The notes under the pieces were generated by a model. That model was not told the origin of the DNA, did not search any database, and saw nothing but the letters and a program-made list of their open reading frames with translations. Below, in pieces: positions 31,805 to 54,156 of a DNA stretch of 64,000 nucleotides (its first letter is position 1; each line of letters opens with the position of its first letter). The position numbers and the translations under genes were made by a program. This DNA is from Antennarius striatus. Taxonomy: Eukaryota; Chordata; Actinopteri; Lophiiformes; Antennariidae. The stretch spans positions 2,869,001-2,933,000 of the forward strand of contig NC_090792.1 of the NCBI RefSeq assembly GCF_040054535.1, given 5' to 3'.

Positions 31805-34800
31805 AAACTTTCAAATTCCAGTTACTACAAGCGTTTTTCTTCAGCAGAACATCTTCTCATTAATTCTGTAGGATTTTCCCAGCCTCACTGATGTGCTTTT
31901 GTGAAACCGCCTTGATAGAATTTCTATGATGCTTTCTTTTGAGTTGTCATTTCGGTCTAAACATTTCAAGGGGACAGATTTTCTCAATAATTCAATGCAG
32001 TTCACTCTCTCCATCACACAGAATCGCAGTCATAATTTCATACAAATTAGTTTTAACAATGCTGTTAAGCAGTAAGAAAAAAGCAGTAAGAAACTCTGGT
32101 CCAAACAGAGGATGCTCTCATTTCCTTGTGGTTAAACTGCGATGTGAAAATACACACTTTAAGCAAAGGTCAGCACTTGAGATGAACGACTTCTCAGAAC
32201 AATTTATGTACTGAATATGTGACATTAATGAAATGTAGATAAGAGCCTTCTGCTCTGCAATAAAATGGAAATGTCTGTTTTGCACAAAAGATGTTTTGGA
32301 TAGAAATGGGCAATCCGTTTCCTTGTTTGCAGTTTTTACAAGCTGACAGTCTACAGCTTCATATTTACCATACTGCTTTAAAAGTGACATCAATCTCCTT
32401 GCGCAACTTTGCAACATTTGTAAACCTACATTATTTTTTTTTAAAAATACGTACGATGGCAGCAAAAGATTTGTGATTCACAATGGATTAAAGATTAAAA
32501 TAAAGAGCAGCCTGATCTGTGGTTGGCCTCACCATGGCAACTCTAAAGGGTTTACACCCCTTCCATAAAAGCCAACAGACCCTTGTTCATATGAGCCTTA
32601 TAGAGGAGCTCATTTACCACAGTGGAGTTCATTTGTATCAGTGGTGTAACCATTCTCTCACACAACTGAATCCTTCCTGTAGGTCTATTTCTCACTTTTA
32701 TTTGTGAGTTTTATTAGTATTAACATATAGACACCCAATAAAGAAAACAACCCTTCCCCTTTCTAGAAGAGCAGCAGGTAACATTTATGAGGTTATTCAG
32801 TGTGATGTCTGGACCAATCACAACAGCCCTTCACTGTTGGCCAAGGCTGAAACACGTCACCATACAAACGCTGGTCAGCAACAGCAACGTGATAAAACTA
32901 ATTCATTGTTAACGAACCAAAGTCAGTGATTTATAAATATCCAGAATCGCGTCAGTTTTCAGTGTCACAGATGTAAATGTTAATTTCCTATCATGACTCA
33001 CAGGAGGCAGAGCTGAGAAGTCGTGCTTTAATGGTCTCTGCACTGACAAGCTCATGATCTGACAGCAGAGCTGTTTTGTTGTCAATCTAGCTAAATGCAG
33101 CCGTCACTCCTACGTCCTGTAATAAATGTTAATATTTACCAAGACTAATCGTCTAAAGATGTTTTTTCCTCTCCAATTACAATTACTGTGTTCCACAGGA
33201 AAAAAAAAACATGGTTTGTTACATTTTCACGCTGTTGAGTACAAGTAGTCACAGGAAAAAAGAAAAAAAACCCAACAGGGATTAAGATCTCTCTCATGTG
33301 ATGTTTCTAGCGGGCGTACTGGTAATTCATGAATGAATTTAAAAGGACGATATGTGTAAAACTTTAGTGTGAAAATGTTAATATAAAGTGTAGATGCTTG
33401 TACTTTAGAATGTAGTGCCACTGCTGAAGATGTGTTCAAGTGTGAAAGGCTCAAGGAACCAAGAGGTGTTTTTGTGACATTTTGAGGGAACAAACTGAGT
33501 AACATGTTCACTTAGAGTAAACCAAGATTGAGGCAACATCTTTGTAGCAGAGGATAAAAATCTATATATATTTTTTGCATTTAAATTGTTTTAGAAAATA
33601 GATGGTTAGAATTAACCTGACACGTGGGTGGCACCGAACAAAAGGTCGTCACTCTGTTTCTTAGTAAGACTGGATGGAAACTGTGCAAGGTCATCAAACT
33701 TCTTGCGTTTATGCCCATCATGTGTTTGCAGTATGACAAACATCACCATGGCATCAAAATCAATTCTCAAAACATCTGTAGTGAGTTCACAAACCCAATC
33801 ACTTCCAAGAACAAGAGGCTGAATTAAACATGCTGGGGATTCAGATCAGTGTATCTCTCTCTCTTCAAGGACAGACACCCACACAGAGGTACACAAGAGT
33901 CATTTATTACTCCATTAGAAGAAATACAAACATGGCAGAGAAACTGTGATCCATTAGTCCTCTGAAAATGTAGAAATAATGAATGCTGCTCACACCAAGA
34001 GTCCTCACATCAATGTAAATGATGACAGTTGAGATAAGGGTGAACAGTTAACGCGCCATGTCTGGCTAGATTCACACATTAAGGCTCAATTTGCTACACC
34101 AGGGCTATCGGAAACAAGAAACACTGTATTAAGTTTCCTCTAAGCATAAACAGCATTAACAAGTTCAGCGCTTGACCAGCTTTGTGCTCGGTGTCATTCT
34201 TTTCATCCTGGATATCTACGCAGATGATTTGTTGTTGCATCCCCGTCCTCCCTACGAACCATGGCTGAAAACCTCTACAGGAAAACATGATGTCCTCTAA
34301 AAATAAAAAGAGTGCTCCTACTGGACAACAGGTACAACAGTAATACATGTCTTGGTGCTGAAATTAACAAGTCATCTGGTCGACAAGAAGCAGTAAGTCA
34401 CATCGTTGGTCATTTTCCTTTCACTGTCACAGAATCAAATTCGTCATTTTTCGGGGAAACATGATTGTTTGTGTCGATGAGTTGGATGAAAACATTACAG
34501 CTTCCAGAGCTTTTCCACCAGACATAAAGCTAGAGGCAGGAGACAGTTAACCTTGGCTCGTCTTAGCCGCGACTGGGAATTAAAGTTTTTTTTAAAAAAT
34601 CAACAGCTAGCGTTCATGAAAAGAGCTAAATGAATTTGCTAACACTTCTGTAGGCCACTGACAAAACAAAACATCACAGATTGTGTACTGATGAGCGTTT
34701 GTGTGTAGGTTTAGCTTTTGGAGGAGCATACATAAGCAACAAGCAGCTGTTAGAACTGAGCAAAGATGATTTGGTGCCTAAATTACAGTACTGACGTTAC

Positions 34801-35163
34801 GTGGAACTTTATTACCCCACTGTGGATAAAATAGGCTGATGAATGCCGCTGTTCCATCTTATATGTAAGAATAAGGAAACCATCTCTTGGTTGTTGATAG
34901 ACGTTAGGTATCGAGCGTCTCGAAGTGTATTTCTTCAAAAGTACACTATTCCGTTACACATATGTAATGTTGGATTAAGGTACACACTATCGCCGGAAGA
35001 GGATGGGTTTTTGTTCTCGAAACCTGAAATATAAACTGGAATTAAGATCAGACTTTGTTTACCAGAAATAAGTTTCTAATTAAGTGTTGCTGGAAAACTC
35101 TTCTGTATTCAGTACCGGTGCTTTTTTTTTTTTTTTTTTTCATTCCATCTCTAGTGAATTCAG
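31805..35163. other. Convergent intergenic region between adh5 and metap1
   Basis: No coding region supported. It contains a T run at 35,124-35,141 and possibly part of the metap1 3' UTR. The first AATAAA on the minus strand below the metap1 stop is at 35169-35164, and a further one is near 33,902. Confidence 0.4.
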
Positions 35164-35169
35164 TTTATT
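35164..35169 (-). terminator. Candidate polyadenylation signal of metap1
   Basis: TTTATT on the plus strand (AATAAA on the minus strand) lies about 480 bases after the metap1 stop. It is the first canonical signal in that direction. Confidence 0.4.
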
Positions 35170-35501
35170 AGCTTAGCAGAGTCTGACAGAAAAGAGGCAA
35201 AGCAATGGGCGCTAGCTGGATTAGCCCTGAGCTCCACACACCACAGATGACAACTATCCAGCCAGGGAAAAAAACCCTGGTCGACAGGCTTGATGTCAAG
35301 CCTGTCTACTGCGTAAAACAAAGATCTAATAAATAATTTAATATTTCCTTACCTCTTTTTCACTAATAAAGCAATCCATGTTTGATATATGACACATTCA
35401 AGTACTTCCATTTAATTAGAGGAACAGATTTTAAATTCAAAGAACAATGAGAGCCACAGTAAACCGAACTCTCAAAGTGGTGCCTCTTGTTTGAGATGTG
35501 C

Positions 35502-35502
<1 letters not shown>

Positions 35503-35579
<77 letters not shown>
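35503..35579. repeat. (GT)n microsatellite downstream of metap1
   Basis: A GT run of about 77 bp lies between the metap1 stop and the candidate polyadenylation signal. It would be transcribed as CA in a metap1 3' UTR. Confidence 0.95.
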
Positions 35580-35584
<5 letters not shown>

Positions 35585-35651
35585 AATCACACCCAGAGAA
35601 TAGGGGTGTCTATGTCTGGTAAGTCCAGTCCTTGCTGTGTTCACCTTCAGC

Positions 35652-38600
35652 CTACATTTGGGTCAGAAAATGAGCGCGGCCGTTGTCCTCCAGACGCCGG
35701 GTGAGGATCTCGCAGCCGGTCTCCGTCACCAGCAGCGTGTGTTCGAACTGAGCCGAGCGCTTTCCGTCTCTGGTCACCGCCGTCCAGCCGTCGGGCCACG
35801 TCTCATCCTGCCAGCCACCTGAGACATCGCCCACAAACACACCCACAGACAGCTTTAGCTTACACCGCCAGGAGTAAAACAAGACGTCCGACACGACTCA
35901 TTGGACACCTGTGACGTTATCAGATTGCATTTGACCTGCTTTCAAGTTGGATCACTTATTTAAATCCTCCCCAGGTGAAAGGTTTAGGGTTAATCTAGAT
36001 TATGAGGTCTATTATTGACGTATCACAGTTTTATAACACCGTATTTTTGCTGCTACATGAAAATAAGCATCATAAAAGTTCATGATTCATCTGTTATTTA
36101 ATAGGTTTGGGTTGAGAAAAATCTGATTACTGACAACAAAAAACTAAACACAAAAGTAATTATCAGCAAAGATTCTTAAAGACAAAATCTTTCTCACATT
36201 AAGAGCTGTGATCAGAGGAGCGGTCTTTTAATCTAATGCAGTAGTTCTCTTGTTTACAGTCTCCTGGCTCATAATATTTTCCTCTAATTGCAGCAATTTA
36301 ACAGTTTGTTTAATTAAGTCGATTATATCTACATCAATTCAAATAAAAAGGTCTACAATTATCCCTATTTTAGCTCACATAATTCATACAAAGCCTGTTA
36401 CTCACCTTCACATATCATGGGCTCAATGGTGAATACATGTCCAGGCTTCATAACTCCGACCGCTTTGTTTTCTGGGAAATGAATGAACACAGAAATGACG
36501 CTGTGGAGCAGACTGTCAGACTTCAGCTCGTGTGAAGGCCGGTAGCGTCTACTCACTGGCATAATGTGGCACATTGGGAGCGGTGTGGAAAAGTCTGTGG
36601 ATGCCGTGGCCGCAGTAGCTCCGCACCACGGAGAAGCTGTTGGCCTGAGCGTGCTTCTGGATGATGTTGCCTAATTCTCTATATCGAATGCCAGGCTTCA
36701 CTGTCAGCAAAGCAGAGATGGCAAACAAACAAGCAAATATTATGTGATGTAGAGGTTTTCTGCAAACACATAACACGTATTGCTTAAATTTGGTCACAAT
36801 ATTTACTGGGGAGTATCTAACAGTTAAATTTTGCATTACTTCCCTTTGTTTTGAGAAGTTTTGGTCAATGTCAACTTAATATAAATCTAAAATAAAAGAA
36901 TACAAGTTCCAAGGTCAACTATAATTATTCAATCTCAACTTGCTCTCTAATAGCATCGCCCTCTAGTGGACAAACTATGTCATGGCTACATTATTTCCTA
37001 ATTAATTCAAACATCTTTGTACAATATCCAAACCAATATCTAAAACTCTATCTTTTCACAGGTGGAAATACATTCCGTATTCAGACATCAGCAATAACAA
37101 AACCATATGAAGTGGAACTCTTACCAGAATCAATGGCTTGCATAAGGCATTCGTAGGTGGTCTGAACCAGTTTCTTTGCTTCTTCATCCACGTCTCCAAC
37201 AAAGAAGGTTTCATTGAGGTCACCATGAAAACCGTTGTGGTAGACTGTGATATCCACTGCATAAAGGAGTGATGACGATAAACACAGCAGGTTGATTGTG
37301 TTACGTGACAAACCGGACTATTATGTTTGGCTCACAGAAAGAAAGGACTGATGAATCATGGAATGAAACACTATGTATTGGGAGAAAATACATTTTTAAA
37401 AAAGAGCGACCTATTTGCAAGGCCAAACAAGATGTTCCTTTTGTAAAAATCACCAGTGAATTTGGAATTGCTCCTGGTAAACACTTTTCTCACTTAAGAA
37501 GAAATATAGAGAGCAGAGGATGGGACTAGAAAATCCCCACTGGTAAAGGTTAATGAAACTATTTGTCTTGTTGGACCATGCAGCGAGAGATGAGTTGCTG
37601 GCAAGTATTCCATCAGACACTCTGAGGGGAGTGGTGGATGGAAGACATCGACTCTGCAGAAATATTCATAAAGAGGCTAAAATTGGCCAAACACCCGCTG
37701 ACAAAATCTCAGGACGCTGGTAGAACCATTTATCATGGAGGAGGAATCTTTCATCTCCCTCGTTGTCTTTAATAAGACATTTCCCTGCATTCAAACTTTG
37801 CTAAACTGTGAAGAATTTGACAATATGGAAAATGGAGGTTTCTAAACAAGGTCCATTTTAGGCGTATTAGATAGTCTAGACCAGGCACGGGCAAACTACG
37901 GCCCGTGGGCCATGTGCGGCCCATTAGGGTTTGCAATCCAGCCTGACAAATTTGTTTAAACTATATAACTGATTTCATTAATTAATTGCAGCTATAAATG
38001 CAGCTATTTGCCGGTCAAAAAGTTTGCCCACCCTTGGTTTGGAGACTCACTTAAACTGTGTTCCTGCGACTCTTCACTCATTTTTTATTAAATTCAAAAT
38101 ATCGGACAGTTTAAATAAAATAATGACAAAACTGAGAAAAGCCAGCTGGCTGGATTTGTGTTCTGTGTAGTGTTAATAGTATACCATTGAGGATATCTCC
38201 TTCTTGCAGTGGTCTTCTGTCTGGGATGCCATGGCAGATGACCTCATTAACAGACGTGCAGCAGGATTTGGGGAAGTTGTAGTAGTTGAGAGGGGAGGGG
38301 TAGCAGTTCCTAGCTGTACAGGCCTGAATTGACAAATGGGTGAATTTTGGTTACAGAGCAAGCAACAAAAGAGAGAGATCAGGAATGTTGGAACAGCTGG
38401 AAGGTCAAGATCTGTCATTCTACATTATCATCCTATGAATTAAATATACTCGTCCTTTTAAAACGGTCTAGCCATCAAAACCTACAAGCATACGCATGTC
38501 CTTTAGATCAACTTTGGCACAATTGCAGGAGAGCCGAGAAGTGACAAAAGTGTTTCCACAACAACGAATGAGGCAGCAGTCGGAGGATGCTGTGATAATG

Positions 38601-40580
38601 TACGTAGTAATTAAAGCAGGGCAGAGCAGTGGTAACAATGAACTTGGTGGTGATCTGAGGCCATTAGAGACATTGAGAGTTGACTGCAAGATTTTTCATT
38701 CAACTTTCATTCTATATTCATCGTGCTTTGCTTGAATTCTACCTATTTTTCCTGATCATACACCGAAACATCTAAGAAAGTAACAGAATGATTGGAGGAC
38801 TCCCTTGCTATCTTTGAAATAAGGAACACATCGTCCCAGCTTTCACAACCTACCAGATGCACGGCATGATCTATTTCTTCTGTTGTAACACCAGGTTTCA
38901 CCATCATGGCTGCAATGTCCAGGACTTCTCTTGCCAGCTACATATAGTACGATCACAAACACATCAAAATCAAAATAGATAGAAAAGACACGGCACACTT
39001 GGAATAACATAAGTTTTGTTACCTTGCATACTACTCTCATTGCTTCAATGTCGTCAGGGGACAGGATCTTGATCTGAGACGTCCCCTTCAGGAACTGCTC
39101 GGACTCAGACATCCCTGTGTGAAGCAAACACCGACACGACGGTCATCATTCACGTGTCACTGTGGATGATCGCCGACTGTAACCGGGCCTCAACAGGCCG
39201 CAGTCGCACGTCCATCTACATTTACACTCAGCATCAATTCAGAGCAGAAGTCTAATTTGAAGACTATTGATTGATTTTGGAGAGAGTGACACTGAGCCAT
39301 CTGGTGGATTAGACCAAAGCATCATAACCCTAGCACTGACTTTTACCTTCTGTGTTGACTCATTCCAATTGACATTAACTGACTGCACAACCAATTCAAG
39401 TCCAGATGCTGAGTAAAGCTGAGGAGATTTAATTTTATCAGATGAATCAACACAAATATTATTCAAAGGGATAAAACTTTCTCCATGACTCAGTCAATAA
39501 AAACTATCCTTTGTTCAAAGTGACGTTTTGCAGTATTTCACTTGACGGTTAAATAAAGAAACGTTACAAATTGTTCCATTTATCAGAAGTTATCAGTGAC
39601 TAAATGTTCACATTTATTCTACTGTCAATTTCAAACTTGCAGCAAACGGCAATACATAGTAGGAGTTCAATCTATTTCTTTAATGCCGACAGACTTAACT
39701 CCTGTCACGGATATTGGTTATTAGTTATTATAGGTTGTGTTTTTGATCTCTGCTCTAATAGGTTGTGTATTCAGTGACCTCTCAGTAGTATACTTTACAT
39801 ACATACATGATATCCAGCTTACATCCCTCCGATCTAGCAGATGTTGAAGCCACTAGTGGGACTATGGTTCTAAGGATAACTAACAGTTCACGCACTGAAT
39901 AATCTACCGCATCTAGTCTAATGGTTGATGACCCTCAGATTGTGGACTCGGCACAGAAGCACAAGCAGGATTGTTATGGCAAAATGAGGAACAAAGCCAC
40001 AGGACTCATATGTTTATCAACCTGTGATTCATATACATATTATTTTTGACCAATGTGAATTTCAGTACATGTTGGTCAAAACAAAAGACCCAATAAATGA
40101 CAGATTCATAATTTATAAACCCATCCGGATAATTGTTGGATTAATAAAAACATGGACTATAGATGGAGTTGTATACAAATCATTCTCAATCCTGCTTTCC
40201 ACCTGAGGAGCCGACAGCTTGAGGGCGACCATAAACTGGACTTACTTACGCTCTGATTCAGCTGCCCAGAGAGAAATCAAACACGACAGAATCATCATGT
40301 GCACATTATACTGACCTCCTACAGGTGTGACGCACGTCTTTTCACTTGACATAACGACCGTTTCATGGGTTACTTAACAGTTTTACATTTTAATTCAGCT
40401 CTGTGGCAGTGCCATGTTTAACACATTAGCCTGCAACGACTCTGCCTCAGTCCCTGAGAGGCAACAGTAACCGTGGTTACCACAGCACGAATCTATGCAG
40501 TCAGACAGCAAGGATGTAGAGGTTGCCATGGTTGCAAAGTGAACGGCTTGCTCACAGAAATAGACGTAAATATTATTATC

Positions 40581-40611
<31 letters not shown>

Positions 40612-43600
40612 CATGTTACAATTATAGGTGAGGCTTGTAGGTTTGTAATGTTTATGGTTTAGAGAACTGGCTCTGACAATTAAAAAGATGGTGTAAACAT
40701 GACATTCAATGATTCTGAAGAGACATTATAAAGCTATAATGGACATACAAACACCTCCTCTGAACCAATTTTCAATAAAGAAAACATTTAGCAATGCTTT
40801 TCATAATACTACCAAATGTAGGGTAGCGGCAGCACAGGAGGGAAACATTAGTGCTTCAATGTCCTCGGGAGAGACACTTCACCCAAAATTACTCCAAATT
40901 GCTGCTCCGTTTGGTTTGTGAATGATTGGGACATAATTATTGCTCCTGATGAGCAGGTGGTGCTGGGATGGTAGCCTTTGGTACCTCAGTATGAATGTCA
41001 TGGGTGAATGCTGGTGGCATAAAGCCCAGTCCGTCAGGCTTGAATGGTGCTGTATCAGCAAAGATCAACTTTACGGAACTTGAAAAACATGCAGCAAAAG
41101 GGATACATCATTGACACGAAAGCATTCTGCATTCCCTACATTGTTAAAATGTTAGAAAAAATTCCAGCTCTGCCCCTTTACGTGGACACACTCCTAAATG
41201 TACTGTATAATACATGTATTTCTTCCAATAGACAATCAGAACTGATTACTGAACCCAGGTGGAGGTAAAGACGTTCAGATGACAACTATGAGAAAATAAC
41301 TGCATCAAGGCAAACATTTTGTTCACTTTTGCTGAGTGATGAACAATCCAGTGACAACTCAAAAGTTCTGATGAACTTAGTTTTTGCTTTTCACTTTCAG
41401 CTGCAACAGAACTCATCCATTTCCTGCTCTTGTTCAACATCCAACTGTGTTCTCAGCACCGCCTACAGGGTTTTGTGTGGATATCTTTAGCCTACATCAC
41501 AAACATACCAGCTTGTCTGTGTATTCATGCATCTAAAGAAAAAAAAAAAAGCATGGATGGAGGCTTTGTCCTGACTATTGTGACACAGACAGGTCTTAAA
41601 CTCATAATGTAGACAAACTTTACCGTGTCTACACCACAACGGTTGACTTGTGGGCTTTTTCCATAAGACTCTTCAGTTTTAGTGGACATGGTGGTACAAA
41701 CTGATTTGCAGTCGCAGGTTTTATGATTCTATCAAACTTATAGCCTTCAAAAGCAGGTAGTGTGTGTGAATTTTAACAAGTTTGATTTTCTGTACAACTT
41801 CATGGACACGGCAATAAGGACAGATGCTGAACCACTCAAGTCATTTATAATTGTATGATTTTCACTTTCATGCTGCAAACATGAAAATATTTGTTTGCAG
41901 TTTGCACTCAGTTGAAAGTATTTTTCATCATAACTCTTGTTGTTTTGATTTAGTGTAATAAAACACCATGTTTTAACTAATTAAAGAAACAGGCTTATTT
42001 TCTGTTCATATCTAGAAAGTTTTAGCTAAAAAAAGGTTTCTGGATAAATTTCTGTGGAATAAATGTATTAATTATGACTCTTATCTTTATAATGAACCGA
42101 TTTACAAATCTATTTTTTAATACAGTTAACAGTTTGTGATATGAAAAAAGAACTTTCAAAAGACAGCATTATTCAGCCTTTGGACATATTTTGAATCTTG
42201 ATTTCATAGCTGTAATTAAGTTCACAACACTTCTTTATGAATAACTCCACATCAACACCTTCATCAGCAGAGCAGTGATCAAGCACAAAGAACACTGGTT
42301 TTCTGCATCTACGCACCACTTCCAATCCAGAGAGTTTGCCAGTATATAACACATTTTTAATTACTGTCAGTTAGAAAAATACTTCTGCTAAAATTAACTT
42401 GAATAACAGCAGCATAATCCCACACATCTGTTGTTTTTCTGTGGGCGACAAGCTCACAGCGAAATCAGTGATATAACCAGCGTCATTAATAAACATTGTC
42501 TGGGAAACAGCAATAAGCACAATAAATCTCATGGCAATCTGATAGCTGTGGAGGAAATGTGCTCTGGGACAAAGTGTTAGACAAACTAACTGCCCACCAT
42601 CATCACTATTCTCCTCCCTACACCTCCTAAAACACATCCTCTGCAATGGAAGGTAAATGTTGTTGGACTTATTATTGGGTGAGCTTCAGCTTCATGAACA
42701 GAACATTCACTACCTTAATTATCAGTTTTGCACTTTTTTGATGCAGTCATGTCCATTTCTTTGAGAAACAAGCAGTTACCTCTGGGATGATCAGAGTAGT
42801 CAGGTCTTTGGATGTCACTGGGCACTAGCCTCATGGGGGTCTACACCAGGATCCAAGAAAGACAGAAATGTGACATCACATGAAGACACGTTTTCATCAG
42901 TTGTCTGCTTTGCTGAAATGAATCTCCTTAATTAAAAATCAAGTATTTTTCAAAATAAATATGCACCAACTGGCATCAGCGCATAATGATGTACTGGATT
43001 TTTCATTGGCTGAAATATGTGGTTTAGATGACAGCAATGATAACCTGACACCCCACTGCTATTAGTTTCTCGATCAAAACAATGATAATAAATAATGCAG
43101 TGTGGGAGTTTTCTTAATCATTAAACACTAAACCTTATCATCTGTCAGATGTGACGCAGGCAGACCTGGTGACGAATGAAGTAATGTATTAAGATTTTAA
43201 TCCAAGAGGACATCGTTCTTCCTGATCTGACTTTCACGGACGTTTGCCAAGAGTGGTTTCACAGGTTATAATGTTCCTGAATCCATGCAATGATTTCTTG
43301 TAGAAGGTGTTGTGTTTGGACAAAGTGATGAATGTTGTCCCATCTTTGCTTTTCAATGACAGCTTTTGAGGATCGCTCTTTCATACCCAGTCATGATACT
43401 ATGACCTGTTTCTAAATTTCACATTCAACGGTTCTGACTAGAGAGGGATTTAAAACAAGAAGGGCAGCTGCTGCTCATGGCTGAGTTTGCTAAGTGAGAA
43501 ACACAAGTTTCTCCTCTTAGATCTACTTTGAAAATGTCCAACTTCCTCTGGAAAGCTAATACTAAAAATCACACACATTATTTTTGCCTTGTAGTTTAAA

Positions 43601-45797
43601 GCTGAGGTTAATGTCATGTCATCCAGTTCAAAAACTGAGTAAGATATGGCAGTCTGATTCTTCTGTTGTGCCAAAAACATTTTTGTTTCAGTTCTACATG
43701 ACTGTGCCAATTTATTCTCCACATCCTTAACCTCAAACATCTATGGTTATCTGAAGTTTCACTGTGGACATCGTGTATACACAGACAGCACTGCCAAATG
43801 CTACAATACGCTGTCTCTATACTGGTTTCATTTATAGGCATGTCATAAATGCAAAACACTGCACATCATTTCATTGCATGTTACCGCAGCCTGTTTTGTA
43901 ATCAGGGCTGTGCGACCAGTTGGAGTCAAGGCTGGAAATTTTCATTTAATACATAACGAACATTAAAATATTTCAAATAATATGGTGTTTTTAAGAAGAA
44001 GAAGAATATATAAGAATACATTTTTATAAGAATACATTTACCAGTGGGTAGTAAGGGCGTAGTTTCCCTGTATAGCGGTAGCCCGGCCACGGGTCTGTGT
44101 TGATGTCCTTCTCCATACAGTTTTTCGATTCATTCTGGTTCTTGTCTTCCTCTGACAAAACACAGCACAAGGTCTTTAAAGCATCTGTTAGTTTAATAAT
44201 GAAATGGATATTTATCAGCCCTTGTAAAAAGCTCAAAGTTTAAACCATGTTTAGGTTCATTTGGCTTTAAAAACCCAACTGTCAGCACTACAGACAACTC
44301 TGTAGAGGGGAAGAAAGCATGCCCTTCCCTGATAAAGAGGAAATAATCCTCAATGGTATACAAGATGGATAAAGATTAGGTTTTGGTAAGAGTACATAAA
44401 ACTTATAATTAATCATTCTGAAGCACTCACAATACAAATAAGGTCAAAGACTGCACCATGTGGGCAGAAAATGAAGAGAACTGAAAATCATTAAGAACTT
44501 TACAGTGTCACAGACCATTAAAGCACTGAACCCACTTATACATACTTGCTTTTTTGTGGAGCAACTTGTGAGACACCCAGCTCCCTTTGAAGCATTCCTA
44601 GAAATGAAAACACAGACAGTCACAATCTTTTTCTCAAATGACTGAGTGTAAATAGCAATAAAAGATTTAAGCCGGCATAAAACACTTAGATGATGACTTC
44701 TGATCCTATTCTAACCAAAACCTACCTTATCATACTTCCTAGACACAACAATTCTAAAACATATACATATATTCCAAGAATGTTTGTGTTTTAATTGGGA
44801 AAATAACAGATGAAGAAAAATGAGAGCTAGTTCAGGTTACACAAAATTCTGTAGTGCTGACACTACAGAATTCTTTGGCATCAAATGCCATGGCAAATGG
44901 TCAAACGGTTACCTCACCCAACTATTTATAAAGCCTTGGATTAATCACTGGATTACATCTTTTCAAAACACTTTCAGAGACCAATAGTTGCAATTTTATG
45001 TTTATTTCCAAAGTTGCTGCTACACAAATGGAAGTCAACAGCACGAGTATTGCTGAAACGTGTTTAAGACTCTTAGTTGTATTTACATGTTTTTATATTC
45101 AGCCAATAATGAGGTGTCATCGAGGAGAATTTAACATTTAAACAAACAGGTTATTGACTGGGGTCTTTCGTTACAAAGAGACATCAGGGTTTAACCTGGT
45201 GGCAACAAATGATGTCACGAAACGAAATCTGCAGCACTTATCAAACTAACTGTCTTGTATCGCTATTGTTATATTCATACCAGTTTCCCATGCAATGTAG
45301 AACACTTCATGAAGTTTTATGCGATCAGATGAATGTGTGCACACGAATAATTTGGCTTTTCATTCTGAACAGAGGCATGACAATCACTCATCCTAGCTAA
45401 ACACGCAACAGATAGCTAGCTAAACGTTTACCCTGTTCCCACTCTTACAAAGATGGCATCATTACAAGCACCGACTGCATTATTCTCCTCAGAAACCAGA
45501 ACGTAATTACACAGCCACGTGGTCGTCATTAAAGTGAAACAAAAAACACTACGAGTGCTTTTCCAAGCACCTGTCCATCCACACCTAGCTTGATAGTTAG
45601 CACCTCGTGACAAGACACGGGGCCTTAGAGAGAGGCTGCAGACGACGTTTGAACCCGGCCGGCCTGGAAAGCAACAGTACCTGTGAACAGAAATAGGAGC
45701 CTTGAATACCGAGCTTGATACATGTGGGACACTGAAGTTTGGCGTCCCGGCTGCAGCCCTCTGTCTCACACTCCCTTCTAGCCTCGGTGCTCGCCAT
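35652..45797 (-). CDS. metap1: metap1: methionine aminopeptidase 1
   Basis: This ribosome-associated cytosolic enzyme removes the initiator Met. Exons from the 5' end: 45797-45681, 44597-44546, 44151-44042, 42840-42780, 39114-39023, 38937-38854, 38323-38185, 37256-37125, 36700-36557, 36471-36406 and 35818-35652. They encode 387 residues (human 386), with all phases consistent. The N-terminus ([35 protein letters not shown]) forms the paired-zinc finger that docks on ribosomes. The pita-bread catalytic domain shows the five metal ligands: Asp in VDITVYHNG, Asp in FHGDLNETF, His in CGHGIH, Glu in TIEPM and Glu in QFEHT. The linker around [15 protein letters not shown] is the most divergent part from the mammalian protein. 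It is divergently paired with eif4e. Nothing looks broken. Confidence 0.97.
37881..38038. mobile_element. Small hAT-type MITE in metap1 intron 7
   Basis: The left end, CCAGGCACGGGCAAACTACGG, and the reversed right end, CCAAGGGTGGGCAAACT, are imperfect inverted repeats of the GGGCAAACTACGGCCCG type common to vertebrate hAT/Charlie-like elements. It is 158 bp with no coding. Confidence 0.65.
39115..42779. other. Metap1 intron 4 (about 3.7 kb)
   Basis: The largest gap in metap1. Apart from an (AAT)n tract at 40,580-40,610, no exon or identifiable element is seen. The exon 4/exon 5 join across it is in phase (61 and 92 nt). Confidence 0.6.
40580..40610. repeat. (AAT)n microsatellite
   Basis: About ten AAT units in metap1 intron 4. 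Confidence 0.9.
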
Positions 45798-45935
45798 GCC
45801 TTCGTCTGCAGGAGGGGTGGAGTCGCAGACAAGCAGCCAGCCAGTAACGAAATACTGCGCATGTCCGCAAAGGGAGAGTCACGTGGTCAGAGTTTGGACC
45901 AATCAGCACAAACTTTCCTAAAAGAGATTTGTAAG
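45798..45935. promoter_or_regulatory. Shared bidirectional promoter of metap1 and eif4e
   Basis: Only 138 bp separate the two divergent start codons. There is no TATA box. Seen within it are an NRF1-like TGCGCATGTCCG (45856-45867), a perfect CACGTG E-box (45880-45885) and a CCAAT box (45899-45903). The E-box fits the known MYC control of mammalian EIF4E. The 5' UTRs must be very short or overlap the opposite promoter. Confidence 0.8.
45880..45885. promoter_or_regulatory. CACGTG E-box
   Basis: A palindromic E-box 51 bp upstream of the eif4e start and 83 bp upstream of the metap1 start. It is of the class bound by MYC/MAX and USF. Function is inferred from the motif and from knowledge of mammalian EIF4E. 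Confidence 0.55.

Positions 45936-54156
<8,221 letters not shown>

Noticed and set aside
45428-45862. 144-residue minus-strand frame overlapping metap1 exon 1
   Set aside because: It is in a different frame from the conserved zinc-finger exon and crosses its splice donor.
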